A stretch of DNA of 64,000 nucleotides from Sympetrum striolatum (taxonomy: Eukaryota; Arthropoda; Insecta; Odonata; Libellulidae): assembly GCA_947579665.1 (NCBI GenBank), contig OX388349.1, forward strand, positions 26,878,459 to 26,942,458, read 5' to 3'. Below the pieces are notes generated by a model. That model saw only the letters and a program-made list of their open reading frames with translations, was not told the DNA's origin and made no database searches. Below, one piece after another: positions 38,560-52,014 of this stretch. The translations under genes and the position numbers were made by a program. The stretch's first letter is position 1. Every line of letters starts with the position of its first letter.

Positions 38560-39360
38560 GGTACCTTTCACTCTACTTAGAGTAAGTGACACGATATGGG
38601 ATGAAACTCACGAAGACTCCCTCCTATTCTTTTTGGGGTACGTCTCGTGACCTTTTTGAACTCCACGAAATATCGTAGTGAGCAATTTGGTGGAGGGAAA
38701 GTGCTTTGCTGTGCAGCGCAAAGATTTCTAGAAAAGCTCGAAATGGAAAACGTCCTTTTACAAGCGTTCTCTGTATTCCACATTGAATCTTTCCGATTCC
38801 CAGTGCGGAATTCCTCTATCGAGGAGGGAGAAAATCGCAATCAAATCAACGTTTATGAAGATTTTTAAATTTTAAACTATGGTCGAATATTCTTTGGCCT
38901 GATCTTTCGTTGAAATAGTTTCCCGAGATATGAAAGTCTCTCCGTAAGGGAATAGTAATGTTGAGAGGTTCTTTCGGTTCGCCGTGTTTCCCATCTATTT
39001 ATCCATTCTTTCAAGATAATTCTAAGCCGCCGTTTTTGGAAGCAGTCGACGGGGATGATTTAATCAAAGCTCCGCGATTTGCTATCATAGAAACGGAGGG
39101 AGCGCTCGCGGAGGATCATGGGATCGAAGGGGAGATGAAGAGCAGACGATCAAATACAGTGAGTGGAAGGATTCTGTCGTAATTGAAGCAGCATGGTCAC
39201 TGAGAACATCTGGCGGCAAAATAGGAAAGCAATGCTCGCGGATGTTTCCACACAAATTGTTAACGTTTGCTAAATATGATATCCAGACGATATCAGCGGA
39301 GAGCTGTCGCGGAATGGAATTGTGTCGAAACCCGAGCGATGAAATAGCCTAGTTGACGAT
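38560..39360. other. GC-richer islet cluster
   Basis: Several hundred bases are visibly richer in GC than their surroundings, with unrecognised short frames on both strands (38577-38840 minus, 38647-38868 plus, 38958-39182 plus). It may be a conserved non-coding element or an unrecognised exon. Confidence 0.28.
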
Positions 39361-42300
39361 TTCTCTCGAAATTATTATTTTTAATAGGTACTGCATAATA
39401 GGGTTACCATGTTATTGTTTTTTCATAGTTTACGCTAGTTTCCTCCGGTAATTAAATGCAAATATATGATACGTTATGCCCATAACATATGTATTAATAT
39501 TATTTGTGTGCACGTATTACGCAGATATACATAAAAAGGTATGTGTCATGCATGAAAATTATGCGGATGAAATAAAATATCTCTATCATGTGAGTTAGAA
39601 GGGATGTGAAGAAAAATAAGAAAATATTGTGCATCAATTGTTTCCTATCTTTGTACCCTACGTTTTCTATAAATTCGATGTGAATTTTTTGATTAATTTA
39701 TTCTAAGCTCTATTTGTGTTAAATAAATAATATTAATAACTCTCTCGTACAAAATCTCGCGATTTGACCAAAGGGCGCCCATATATCTTGATATCTTATT
39801 GAACTCCATATACTATGAATTTAATTATAAATGTGAAGATGTTAAGATTTTGTGAAAATTACTTTTTAATGTTTACAATCTTACAAAAAAGTTAATCATA
39901 CTAAATTTACTAATTCCTGTAGTTGTTCTCTGATTAATGACAGCTAATTTTAATTCAGAGCTAAGAGTAGCTTACGTTATTGAGGTTATGCCCTATCCAA
40001 ACATTAACATCGAGGATACAGCTTCAAATCAAACGTTTGAAGTTTCCATAAAAAAATCGCTATAAAAGGATTTTTTAGACTATTTCCATACAATTTAAGA
40101 CCAGAGGAAGGTACTTCAGAAGATTTCAAGAAAAATAATCAGGAAGTATGAATTATATAGAATAATAAGCCTGATAACTCCTCAGGGAGAAAGTGAGCAA
40201 AACAAACGTTTGAACTGCGAAGTGCGAACTGTAAAATTGCTTGAGGAAATGTTTGCTCGGTAAACGGCAGAGCAAATGAAGAAGTGAGAGTGAGGAAGAG
40301 TCAGCAAGTCAAATACACGAATAGACAGAAAGTTAAGGGTCTGCATGGAGCGGCTGTGAATCCCCCGTTGTTCCGATTTATTGCGTTACCGGCTCTTGTT
40401 TCCATTGGAGAGAGGTGACGAGGAAGTTAATCATTCTCCAGTTGTGAACTTAAAGATTTCCCCTACCAGATGGTTAGACAAGAAGACTGAATAGGTGGTG
40501 AGAAACGTTGGAAAATTAATCATCTAAGCTAACGATCACATTGTTTATGGATTAATTTTTACTTGAAATGTCTCATTATCTCAATTTACTCTTAGTATTT
40601 ACAATGTAAATGGATCCCTCATGATATCAACATTATTTGGATGGAGATGATTTTTTCAAATGGGTTCATTTTCATTAGTCTATTCAACTAATGATGAAAA
40701 TTTCTTTAGCAACTCATTTCTGCAAACTGTATCCTTATTATTGCACAATCGGTTTTAAGTAAGATAAAATATGCGTTTGAGTAATTTCATTCTTAAAGTT
40801 GAGGTCGGATTTAATGTAAATGGGAATAGTGAGAATAGTCTAGGGCTGTGTTGCTCATCTTTTTTTTTCTCACCTCCTCTTCGAGTAATACTCCTAAATG
40901 TTAGAATGATTAAATTTTACTATACGATTTTATAAATACAATTTTACCTAAATCGAATCAGACGTAACTATATCTTGAGATTCTGTAAGTTAATAATATA
41001 TTTCAATCCAAGTAGACATTTAATGGGTCGCAGAAGATACAGGGAAAGTTTATCAAAGATTAATGCAGCTATAAACAAGATAATTGAAAATAGAGAACTG
41101 TAAATAAAGTCACCCGTCCGAAGGTTGGTTAAATTTTTAACTCCTCCACAATTAATTGATAAAATGCTTTTGCGAGAGAATAAAGTACGCTGAGGTAGGT
41201 GAGGGAAGATGTAGATTGCCGAACGAAGTGAATGGAAGAAGTCCATGCAGCGTGTTTGAAAATTCAATGAGTAGCCAATATGAATACCTTAATGCAGTAT
41301 TATTACTCTATACCAGTAGCAATCATATAATCACAGAATTGAAAAATACAAGGCAAAAATTACAACAAGAACGCTTATTTCTCCAAATCGCACGTAGGTA
41401 AAAATGAAAATAATCTACCTTCAAGATATTTTAGTTAGGAAAGACGTAGTAAAAATAATGATATTAGAAAATGTTATATTTCACAGCAGGAATGGGAAAT
41501 ATTATAAATATTCTTCTTTAGCTTCCAAATCTGTTCCAGTAAATGATATTAAAGCCTAAAGTATTAATTTATCCTCAGCTTCAAGAAATTATCCTGAATA
41601 TCTCCTGCCTCTTAATTAGAAGTCAAATTTTTCTTATCGTTTCTTCCTCTGTCAAAAGTTTTTAGATGCTTATGTTTTAGAGTAAAAGAAGGAAAATAAG
41701 AAACACCAAAATGTATTTAACATAAATTATGGAATTTATAAATTAATAGCTGCATTTGGATAGTTATCTAGGTCTTGGGGGGAACTTGCAAGCTCAAAGG
41801 TTTTGTAGAACACAATTCGAAAAAAAATAAACTTCTGCAAGTTAAAATAAGGAAGATGTTAGTAGCAACAGCTGATTTAATTGTCACGGTTACTGTACCT
41901 TTACTTCTCCCACGAATCATTGTATACTAAAAACATTCATAGATAGGGATTATATTTCGAAAAATTAGGCAATAAAATATTGGTTATTTTTTTCCACTCT
42001 GTAAACTACACTTTAATATTTTTATTCCTGCTAAGTTTCAGAACAGAGCAAAGCTCGTTTGTCGGAAGCATGAATGCGTTTGGTAAAAATTAATAGGCAA
42101 ACACAATGCCTATACGGAAAATATGGAATGTGACACATGCATGGGAAACGGGATTATTTCCGTGACAAACTATTTAAAAACGTTCAAAACGCGTCGGAAG
42201 AGCTATGGAACTTAGTATCAAATAATTCCAACGTATTTTTCTGAACGCATACTGGTTTTAGAACTTTGCTCCTTGACATCGCTGGAGTCAATTCCTGCTT

Positions 42301-43586
42301 GTTTTAGCTTCATCGTTGTTTTCCATTCGAGTTCACGTCGTGTAATTGAACGACAGAAATAAAAAAGTTAGCTTCGTGTTCAGTTTCATCCCTCATTCCT
42401 GAATCAATACTCATATACGTATGCCAATTCGTTGTGGGTCATATTTATTATTGTAAAATTCTCAAGATTCATGATTTCAATGTTCCGTTAAACACGAAAA
42501 TCTTTAGGCGAAGTAGATAGCCGATAAAACAGATCTATGAAATGTAGATTTCAAAATCCTTTTGTAATTTTTCACCGATTACATGACAGGAAATAAAATC
42601 AAATGCTGCCGCTTTTCGTAATTTGGATGTATCGCTGTATAATATATCCTTTTTTAATGTTATAAAATATTAGTGTAGAGTCTAATCAACAAACTTATTG
42701 TTATTGGTTAATTTATCTTTACATTCATACAGCAGCTTTCTCATAAATTTGATTACGTTCGCTAAAGAGTTCAAGATAAAGATCGTTTCCCTTCTAGGAA
42801 AATGCATTAGTCTCACAGTTCAAAGAAATTCGTTCAATACTTTAGTGGTTATGTGTATCTATAAGGATATATAACTGGGTTAACAAAACATCCGTCATTT
42901 AAACGAAAATAATATCGATTAATTAGTCAATTCCAAATATGACTTTGTAGCGTCAAAATCAGGGTGAATGAGAAGAAAAAACATTTACCCGTACTGAAAT
43001 ATATTTTCTTCGGCAACTATGGTTTAGACATTTCATGCCATGGTGATCACATGAAGTGAGAAAACCATGGCATCAGAATTGAATACATACATCGTGGTAT
43101 GGGTAAAATATGTTTTTCTGATTATTTAGGTTATGGTGTACTACCACAAATTCGTGTCTGAAGGATTATATGGTATTTCTTTGTTTAGGATTCTTAAATA
43201 CTCTTGTTTGCAATAGCTTGATGAAAGCTCACGAGAATTTTTAACTTTAAGATTTAAGATGTACAACATCCCATTTCCTGATAATTAATTTGAGAGAATC
43301 TCTGGCATCTTTTATCTTAAAATAGGCTCTTAGAAGTGGTTAGTAGGTAGTGAGATTTTACGAAGTAACTTTAATTGTATACGAATATGATTTTATAATC
43401 ACTTTCGAAGCTTTATTCAGCAATAATTTAGTTATGATATTAATAATAATATTAATTAATGAATTAACATAGCTTTGCATTCTTTGACGAAATTAAGCGA
43501 TCAAAATAAGTAATATCGGATTATAAAATTAATTTATTACTCATACCCTAATTAAAATCAATTTCTAATTTATTTGCCTGTTGCAG

Positions 43587-43804
43587 CGTATTCGAATTCA
43601 ACTATTGTTCTCCGTGCAACTCAATCTCGTTTTTGGGACGACAAAGGGGAAAAAACAGATCTATCGTCCAGATTCTGCTCATCACGTTTATTCCACGAGA
43701 AAAACCTTAGTTACCTAAGCATCCGTAATCAGGAGGCCCGTGAAAGCGGAAGGAAAGTGTCAGTAGAAAGAAAGGATATTCGAGTTGCGGGTCCACTGAT
43801 TAAG
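43587..43804 (+). other. Candidate exon in a GC-richer islet (weak)
   Basis: A good acceptor (TTTGCCTGTTGCAG) precedes this 218-bp stretch and ATTAAG|GTAAGG, a strong donor, follows. One frame is open across the whole interval (about 73 codons, polar and basic, rich in S, R and K). The peptide is not recognised, and no partner exon in a compatible frame was identified. Non-coding exon or chance remain possible. Confidence 0.3.
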
Positions 43805-44190
43805 GTAAGGGCCTCCTTTCTGGGGTAAGTCCGCCGGAGCGAAAGCGCATCTTTGTCGGGAGTTACCGCATCCGTTACGGTCGGGTCCGTCCGAATTTGT
43901 CGAACTCCATGGAAATACCGCCTCCATTTGTTACGTGGGATCATTGCTCTCTCGCAGGAGTATTTTTTGCAGCTCTGTGTCGCAATTAACCGGCTTTATT
44001 ACGGTTGGGAATCTTCCGTTCGGGACGAGTCGTTTCGAAGCGGTTTGTGGGGGAAGCGGGTGCAAGTGGGATTACACGAGTAAATCTATGTCAACACTCC
44101 CGAAGAGAATTGTTTTTTTATTGGAACTAAATACGTGTCTACCCTCACTGCGGGAAAGCTTTCAAAACTCGATACAGGAAAATTAGTGCA
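43805..44190. other. GC/CpG-richer sequence downstream of the candidate exon
   Basis: CpG-rich sequence (for example GTTACGGTCGGGTCCGTCCG near 43873) continues to about 44.1 kb, then composition returns to AT-rich. Short frames occur on both strands, none recognised. Promoter-like or regulatory content is only a compositional guess. Confidence 0.25.
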
Positions 44191-45036
44191 AGTTGGCGTT
44201 GCTTTACGAATACCCATGTGGAAAAAAATCTGTAGATATGATGCAGATATATAAGAGGAGAGAAATGAATTTGAAAGTCTGCTGCATTAACCTGATTGAA
44301 TTCAATGAGCGAAGATGATGAAAGTGAAAACAGAAATTAAAAGGAAATTGGTTGTTCCGTTTATGTTTGTTGTGAAAAAATCGATTATTTGTAGTTGAAA
44401 CCTCCGAAAAACTGAACCATCGAATTCATAATCCTCCATCGAGTATATAATAACATGGTGCTATCAGGTTTGGAAGGGATACATTAGATATAAATAATGT
44501 ATTTGATGATTCATTGACTTTATTAAGTTGAGAACCCCCATGCTCATGGGCACCATAACCTCGGTATGGCCACTCTTAAACTAAAAATTAGCTAAAGTCC
44601 AGCGGTTCTGAAGGTTTTACGGCTATAAAGATGTGAATTTAAACAGTATTTAGTGTGTTGTAATTCTATGTTAGAATTATTTATGTTCTTCGAAGATATA
44701 ATGGGGTTTGTGAAAAAGAGATGTTATTATAATGAATCAATTCAGGTTTCAGAAACAGGTTTTCTTTATGAAATAACAAAGATCGTACTGAGATATTGCC
44801 TTTTAAAACAGCCATTATGATTAAATCAGATAAAAATTGTCACTTATACATTTTCTAGGATCTTTTCCTTGTATAATTTCTCCTTGGATTGCATTCCTTC
44901 CATTGCATCTCTTAAATTAAATCTCTTATAAAGGTGTTTTAAGCTGGGAGCATTTTCTTTCACGGAAATTAAAGTATGATTGTAATATCATATTATAATT
45001 TCTATTTTATATGGCTTTATTATATCTATTATATAT

Positions 45037-45070
45037 AGATGCTTCTCCGGATTCATTCATATATCATATA

Positions 45071-45115
<45 letters not shown>
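45037..45115. repeat. Left-edge cap and TA microsatellite
   Basis: A plus-oriented cap (core GCTTCTCCGGATTCATTC) at 45037-45060 is followed by a TA dinucleotide run to about 45114, directly abutting the hairpin end of the first unit. Cap orientation is opposite to that expected for a minus-strand unit. Confidence 0.75.
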
Positions 45116-45117
<2 letters not shown>

Positions 45118-46193
45118 GAGTAAAATGTAGCTTGCATACTGCAAGCAGATCGACAACAATAATTTCATGTCGGCATCATATCGGGACGGCCCTCGAAAGA
45201 AAAAAAAAGGTATTGAAAATATTCTTAAAATTCGCTGCAATTTAATTGTCTGGCATCGAACCCGGGTCTTCCTGGTAAGCTTACTATGTAGCACAACAGA
45301 AAATCACCATCTCTTACTATGTGTGAAAATTCAAGCAGAAATATTGGCTACAACTGCCTCAAACGACGTTCTACTTTTCAGGAATGTAAATGGCGCTCTG
45401 GATTCGAACCAAGGACGATCTTGGATATCTAAAACATGTTCATGAAAGTTATTTATGATCTCTATCTATTTGCCGAATTTCAAGTTTCTATATTATTGGG
45501 ATAGGGCTCAAAATAATTATTAAAAATCGGATCAACTACTGATATAAGAGACGCCTGGTGTCGAACCCAGGAAATATATTTAAGCTGTGAATGCACAGTA
45601 TGATTTTAAAGGACTTGATCTTATTTTGTGCAAAGTTTGAAGTCGATATCATGCCGGGAAGTACCTAAAATTTGTCTCCGTTATCTCCATAAGAAATGCA
45701 TTGAGGAATGTAAATGGCCCTCTGGGATCGAACCAAGGACCATCAGCGAATATGTAAAATTTGATTATGAAATATATTTATGATTTCTAACCCCATGCCA
45801 AATTTCAAGTTTTCATGCATTCGGTAAGGGGTCCAAAAAAAATCCTAAAAATCGCCACAATACATTTTAAACGGCCGATTTTAGCCCCGACCTAGCATCG
45901 AACCCGGGATATTTTCTGTAAAACTCATTTATGTTTTCGATAGATCATGACTGTATATAAAGGCTCCTAGAGTTTCGATTCTCTACCTATCCGGAAAGTA
46001 TTTTTTTTAAATTCCCGAAAATCTAAGCAATGCATTTAAACGGGAAAAATCCTGACTTTGGGGCCCTCTGGAATCGAACCCATGATACTAAGGATCAAAA
46101 TCACAATTTTTCTGGCGGTTAATTGTTATGGCCAATACGCAGTAAAAATTTGAACTCAATCACACTTGTGGTTTAGGCTGTGAATTTGTATCC
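45116..46193 (-). repeat. Array unit 1
   Basis: Six intact boxes read on the minus strand, with cores at 46074 (b1), 45898 (b2), 45728 (b3), 45561 (b4), 45404 (b5) and 45256 (b6). The b1-b2 block is type alpha. A 92-codon frame (45167-45445) recurs in unit 2 but is broken elsewhere, so it is not a gene. Confidence 0.9.
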
Positions 46194-46265
46194 TATCTAT
46201 CTATATACCTATCTATATACCTATCAATATATATGAATGAATCCGGAGAAGCATCTATATCTATT

Positions 46266-47342
46266 ACGAGTAAAATGTAGCTTGCATACTGCAAGCAGAT
46301 CGACAACAATAATTTCATGTCGGCATCATATCGGGACGGCCCTCAAAAGAAAAAAAAAGGTATTGAAAATATTCTTACAATTCGCTGCAATTTAATCGTC
46401 TGGCATCGAACCCGGGTCTTCCTGGTAAGCTTACTATGCAGCACAACAGAAAATCACCATCTCTTACTATGTGTGAAAATTCAAGCAGAAATATTGGCTA
46501 CAACTGCTTCAAACGACGTTCTACTTTTCAGGAATGTAAATGGCTCTCTGGATTCGAACCAAGGACGATCTTGGAAATCTAAAACATATTCATGAAATTT
46601 ATTTATAATCTCTATCTATTTGCCGAATTTCAAGTTTCTATATTATTGGGATAGGGCTCAAAATAATTATTAAAAATCGGATTAACTACTTATATCAGAG
46701 ACGCCTGGTGTTGAACCCAGGAAATGTATTTACGCTGTGAATGCACAGTATGATTTAAGGGACTTGATCTTATTTCGTGCAAAGTTTGAAATCGATATCA
46801 TGCCGGGAAGTACCTAAAATTTGTCTCGGTTATCTCCATAAGAAATGCATTGAGGAATGTAAATGGCCCTCTGGGATCGAACCAAGAACCATCAGCGAAT
46901 ACAAAAAATTTGATTATGAAATAAATATATGATCTCCAACCTCATGCCGAATTTCAATTATCCATGCCATCGGGTAAGGGTCCAAAAAAAATCATAAAAA
47001 TCGCCACAATGCATTTTAAACGGCCGATTTTTGCCTCGGCCTAGCATCGAACTAAGGATATTTTCCGTAAAACTCATTTATGATTTCGATAGATCATTAC
47101 CATACATAAAGGCTCCTAGATTTTCGATTCTCTACCTATCTCGGAAGTATTTTTTAAAAATTCCCGAAAATCAAAGCAATGCATTTAAACGGGAAAAATC
47201 GATACTTTGGGGCCCTCTGGATTCGAACCCATGACACTGTGGATCAAAGTCGCTTTTTTCCTGGGGGTTTCACGTTATGGCCAATACGTGGTAAAAATTT
47301 CGAGTCAATGACGCCAGTAGTTTAGCCTGTGAATTAGTATCC
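46266..47342 (-). repeat. Array unit 2
   Basis: Boxes at 47223 (b1), 47047 (b2, altered to TCGAACT), 46877 (b3), 46711 (b4, altered to TTGAACC at the CpG), 46554 (b5) and 46406 (b6). Alpha-type b1-b2 block. A canonical cap at 46234-46256 separates it from unit 1. Confidence 0.9.
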
Positions 47343-47388
47343 TATCTGGGTATCTGGGTATCTGGGATTCTGGGTATCTGGGTATATC
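47343..47388. repeat. CTGGGTAT minisatellite in spacer
   Basis: About five imperfect copies of the 8-bp word CTGGGTAT replace the CTAT/TA repeats seen in most spacers, just before the cap at 47390-47412. A shorter run is in the next spacer (48499-48520). Confidence 0.8.
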
Positions 47389-47423
47389 ATGAATGAATCC
47401 GGAGAAGCATCTATATATAATAG

Positions 47424-48498
47424 ACGAGTAAAATGTAGCTTGCATACTGCAAGCAGATCGACAACACTATTTTCATGTCGGCATCATATCGGGACGGCCA
47501 TCAAAAGAAAAAAATTGAATTGAAATTTTTCTTAAAATTCGCTGAAATTCCATCGTCTGGCATCGAACCCGGGTCTTTACTGTGAACTTACTATGCAGCA
47601 AAATAGAACAACACCATCTCTAACTATGTGTGAAAATTCAAGCAAAAATATGGGCTACAACTGCGTCAAAAGACGATCTAATTTTCACGAATTTAAATGG
47701 CTCCCTGGATTCGAACCAAGGACGATCTTGGAAATCTAAAAAATTTTTCTGAAAGTTATTTATGATCTCTTTCTATATGCCGAATTTAAAGTTTCTACAT
47801 TATTGGCAAAGGTTTCAAAATAATTCCTAAAAATCGGATCAACTTCTGATTGCAGAGACACCTGGTGTCGAACCCAGGACACATTGATAGCTGTGAATGC
47901 ACTGTTTGATTTGTATGGACTTGATCTTTCATTACGCAAAGTTTGAAGTCGATATCGTGCCTGGAAGTACCTAAAATTTGTTTCCGTTATCTCCATAAGA
48001 AATGCATTGAGGAATTTAAATATCCCTCTAGGATCGAATCAAGGACCATCAGCGAACATATAAAATTTGATAATAAAATTTATGTATGATATCTAACCCC
48101 ATGCCGAATTTCAAGTTTCTATGCCATCGGAAAAGGGTCCAAAAAAAATCTTAAAAATCGCCACAATGCATTTTAAACGGCTGATTTTTGCCTCGACCTA
48201 GCATCGAACTTAGGACATTTTCCGTAGAACTCATTTATGATTTCGATAGATCATTACCATATATATAGGCTCCTTGAGTTTTATTTCTCTACCTATCCGG
48301 AATGTATTTTTTTTTATTCCCGAAAATCACGGTAATGCATTTAAACGGGAAAAATCGGGACTTTGGGGCCCTCTGGAATCGAACCCATGACACTGAGGAT
48401 CAAAGTCGCTTTTTTCCTGGGGGTTTCACGCTATGGCCAATACGTGGTAAAAATTTCGAGTCAATGACGCCAGTAGTTTAGCCTGTGAATTAGTATCC
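47424..48498 (-). repeat. Array unit 3
   Basis: Boxes at 48379 (b1), 48204 (b2, TCGAACT), 48034 (b3, TCGAATC), 47878 (b4), 47711 (b5) and 47563 (b6). Alpha-type block. b4-b5 is 167 bp and b3-b4 156 bp here, so two compensating indels of about 10 bp keep total length near 1,075 bp. Confidence 0.9.
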
Positions 48499-48559
48499 TA
48501 TCTGGGTATCTGGGTATATCATGAATGAATCCGGAGATGCATCTATATATCTATTATAT

Positions 48560-49634
48560 ACGAGTAAAATGTAGCTTGCATACTGCAAGCAGATCGGCAA
48601 TACTAATTTTATATCGGCATTATATCGGGACGGTCCACAAAAGAAAAAAAAAGGATTGAAATTTTTCTTATAATTCGCTGCAATTTCATCGCCTAGCATC
48701 GAACCACGGTCATACTGGTGATCTTACTATGCAGCACTATAGAAGATCACCATCTCTGACTGTGTGTGAAAATTCAACGAAAAATATTGGTTACAACGGC
48801 CTCGAAACTACGTTCTATTTCTCACGAATGTAAATGGCTCTCTGGATTCAAACCAAAGACTATCTAGGAAATCTAAAATATGTTCATGAAATGAATCTAT
48901 GATTTCTATCTATATGCCGAATTTCAAGTTTCTATATTATTGGCAAAGGTTTCAAATTAATTCCTAAAAATCGGATCAACTTCTGATTGCAGAGACACCT
49001 GGTGTCAAACCCAGGACTTATTGTAAGCTGTAAATGCACAGTTTCATTTGAAAAGAGTTGCTCTTGTATCATGCAAAGTTTGAAGTCGATAGCATGTCGG
49101 GAAGTACCTAAATTTTGTTTCCGTTATCTCCATAAGAAATGCATTGAGAAGTGCAAATGGCCCTCTGGGATCGAACCAAGGACCATCAGCGAACATGTAA
49201 AATTCAATTATGAAATATATTCAACATATATATCCACGTGCCGAGTTTTAAGTATCCATGTTATCGGAAAAGGATCCAAAAAAAATCTTCAAATTCGCCA
49301 CAATGCATTTTAAACGGCCGATTTTTGCCCCGACCTAGCATCGAACCATGGACCATATTCGACGATGTCTTTTAAATTTTCAATGGATATGCACGGCTTC
49401 TAGCGATCCCACGAATTTCAAATCTCTCCTTTTCCGGGAAGTGCCTCAAAAAATTTTCGAAAATCCCCGCCATGTATTCTTATGGGGAAAATCGCGACTT
49501 TGGGGCCCTCTGGAATCGAACCCATGACACTGAGGTTCCAAATCGCAATTTTTCTGGTGGTTATACGTTATGGCCAATACGTCGTAAAAATTTCAAGTCG
49601 ATGACGCTTCTAGTTTAGGCTGTGAATTAGTATC

Positions 49635-49635
<1 letters not shown>
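48560..49635 (-). repeat. Array unit 4
   Basis: Boxes at 49516 (b1), 49341 (b2), 49171 (b3), 49005 (b4, TCAAACC), 48848 (b5, TCAAACC) and 48699 (b6). The b1-b2 block is type beta. Both altered boxes are G-to-A at the CpG. Confidence 0.9.
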
Positions 49636-49682
<47 letters not shown>

Positions 49683-49770
49683 ATCCTTGAATGAATCCGG
49701 AGAAGCATCTATATTTAATAGATAGATGCTTCTCCGGATTCATTCATATAGATAGATAGATAGATAGATA
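49636..49770. repeat. Head-to-head junction with CTAT microsatellite and inverted caps
   Basis: A (CTAT)n run of about 50 bp is followed by a minus cap (49688-49710), 13 bp, a plus cap (49724-49746) and a GATA run. Units 4 and 5 face each other through their b1 ends, so the junction is a large palindrome. Confidence 0.88.
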
Positions 49771-50848
49771 GGATACTAATTCACAGCCTAAACCACATGC
49801 GTCATTGAGTTGACATTTTTACAACGTATTGGCCCTAACGTGAAACCCCCAGAAAAAAAGTGATTTTGAACCTCAGTGTCATGGGTTCGATTCTAGAAGG
49901 CCCCAAAGTCGCGATTTTCCCCATAAGAATACATGGCGGGGATTTTCGAAAATTTTATTGAGGCACTTTCCGGAAAAGGAGAGAGTTGAAATTCAAGGAA
50001 TCGCTAGAAGCTGTGCATATCCAACGAAAATCAAAAAGAGATCGCCGAATATGGTCCAAGGTTCGATGCTAGGTCGAGGCAAATATCGGCCGTTTGAAAT
50101 GCATTGCGGCGATATTGAAGATTTTTTTTGGATCCTTTCCCGATAACATGGATACTTGAAACTCGGCACGTTGGTAGATATCATGAATATATATCATAAT
50201 CAAATTTTACATGTTCGCTGATTGTCCTTGGTTCGATCCCAGAGGACCATTTGCACTTCTCAATGCATTTCTTACGGAGATAACGGAAACAAAATTTAGG
50301 TACTTTCCGGCATGCTATCGACTTCAAACTTTGCATGATACAAGAGCAAATCTTTACAAATCAAACTGTGCATTTACAGCTTACAATATGTCCTGGGTTC
50401 GACACCAGGTGTCTCTGCAATCAGAAGTTGATCCGATTTTTAGGAATTATTTTGAAACCTTTGCCAATATTATAGAAACTTGAAATTCGGCATATAGATA
50501 GAGATCATAAATAACTTTCAGAAACATGTTTTAAATTTCCAAGATCGTCCTTGGTTCGAATCCAGAGAGCCATTTACATTCGTGAAAATTAGAACGTCTT
50601 TTGAGCAGTTGTAGCCAATATTTCTGCTTGAGTTTTCACACATAGTTAGAGATGGTGATCTTCTATTGTGCTGCAAAGTAGGTTTACCAGGAAGACCCGG
50701 GTTCGAAGCCAGACGATGAAATTTCAGCGAATTTTAAGAAAAAATTAAATCCTTTTTTTTTTTTCTTTTGAGGGCCGTCCCGATATGGCGCCGATATGAA
50801 ATTAGTATTGCCGATCTGCTTGCAGTATGCAAGCTACATTTTACTCGT
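49771..50848 (+). repeat. Array unit 5
   Basis: Six intact boxes: 49884, 50060, 50230, 50396, 50553 and 50700 (b1-b6). Beta-type b1-b2 block. It is a single plus-strand unit between minus-strand neighbours. Confidence 0.9.
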
Positions 50849-50890
50849 AATAGATATATAGATGCTTCTCCGGATTCATTCATATATCAT
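50849..50890. repeat. Hairpin-to-hairpin junction with one cap
   Basis: The hairpin ends of units 5 (+) and 6 (-) face each other across a 42-bp spacer holding one plus-oriented cap (50860-50882). Confidence 0.85.
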
Positions 50891-51965
50891 ACGAGTAAAA
50901 TGTAGCTTGCATACTGCAAGCAGATCGACAACACTAATTTCATAACGGCATTATATCGGGACGGTCCCGGAAAGGAAAAAAAGGATTGAAAATATTCTTA
51001 AAATTCGCTTCAATTTAATCGTCTGGCATCGAACCCGGGTCTTTTTGGTGAAATTTCTATGCAGCAAAGCAGAAGATCATCTTCTCTAAATACGTGTGAA
51101 AATTCAAGCAGAAATATTGGCTGCAACTGCCTCAAACGAAGACCTACTTTTCACGAATGTTAATAGCTCTCTGGATTCGAACCAAGGACGATCTAGGAAA
51201 TATAAAACATGTTTCTGAAAGTTATTTATGATCTCTATCTATATGCCGAATTTCAAGTTTCTATAATATTGGCAAAGGTTTCAAAATAATTCCTAAAAAT
51301 CGGATCAACTTCTGATTGCAGAGACACCTGGTGTCGAACCCAGGACATATTGTAAGCTGTAAATGCACAGTTTGATTTGTAAAGATTTGCTCTTGTATCA
51401 TGCAAAGTTTGAAGTCGATAGCATGCCGGAAAGTACCTAAATTTTGTTTCCGTTATCTCCGTAAGAAATGCATTGAGAAGTGCAAATGGTCCTCTGGGAT
51501 CGAACCAAGGACCCTCAGCGAATATGTGAAATTTGATTATGAAATATATTTATGATTTCTAACCCCATGCAAAATTTCAAGTTTCCATGCATTCGGAAAG
51601 GGGTCCAAAAAAAATCTTAAAAATCACCACAACGCATTTTAAACGGCCGATTTTTGCCCCGACCTAGCATCGAACCCAGGATATTTTCCGTAAAACTCAT
51701 TTATGTTTTCGATAGATCATGGTCATATATACAGGCTCCTTGAGTTTTAATTCTCTACCTATCAGGGAAGTATTTTTATTTAATTCCCGAAAATCAAAGC
51801 AATGCATTTAAACGGGAAAAATCGGGACTTTGGGGCCCTCTGGAATCGAACCCATGACACTGAGGTTCAAAATCGCAATTTTTCTGGAGGTTATACGTTA
51901 TGGCCAATATGTCGTAAAAATTTCAAGCCATTGACGCGAGTAGTTTAGCCTGTGACTTTGTATCC
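50891..51965 (-). repeat. Array unit 6
   Basis: Six intact boxes: 51846 (b1), 51670, 51500, 51334, 51177 and 51029 (b6). Alpha-type block. The cap on its hairpin side is described with the preceding junction. Confidence 0.9.
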
Positions 51966-52014
51966 TCTCTATCTATTATATATAGATGCTTCTCCGGATT
52001 CATTCATATATCAT

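Larger units (their letters stand above)
35751..45019. other. AT-rich non-coding region, no supported gene
   Basis: No recognisable gene. GC-richer patches lie near 36.37-36.67 kb (a 73-codon minus-strand frame, unrecognised) and 40.31-40.43 kb, besides those listed separately. The B-box satellite begins near 45.02 kb. Confidence 0.55.

Noticed and set aside
45167..46595. A 92-codon frame repeated almost identically in units 1 and 2, and similar short frames across the array
   Set aside because: The frame is broken by stops and frameshifts in other units, while non-coding features (box, spacing, hairpin) are kept. Repetition reflects satellite amplification, not a gene family.
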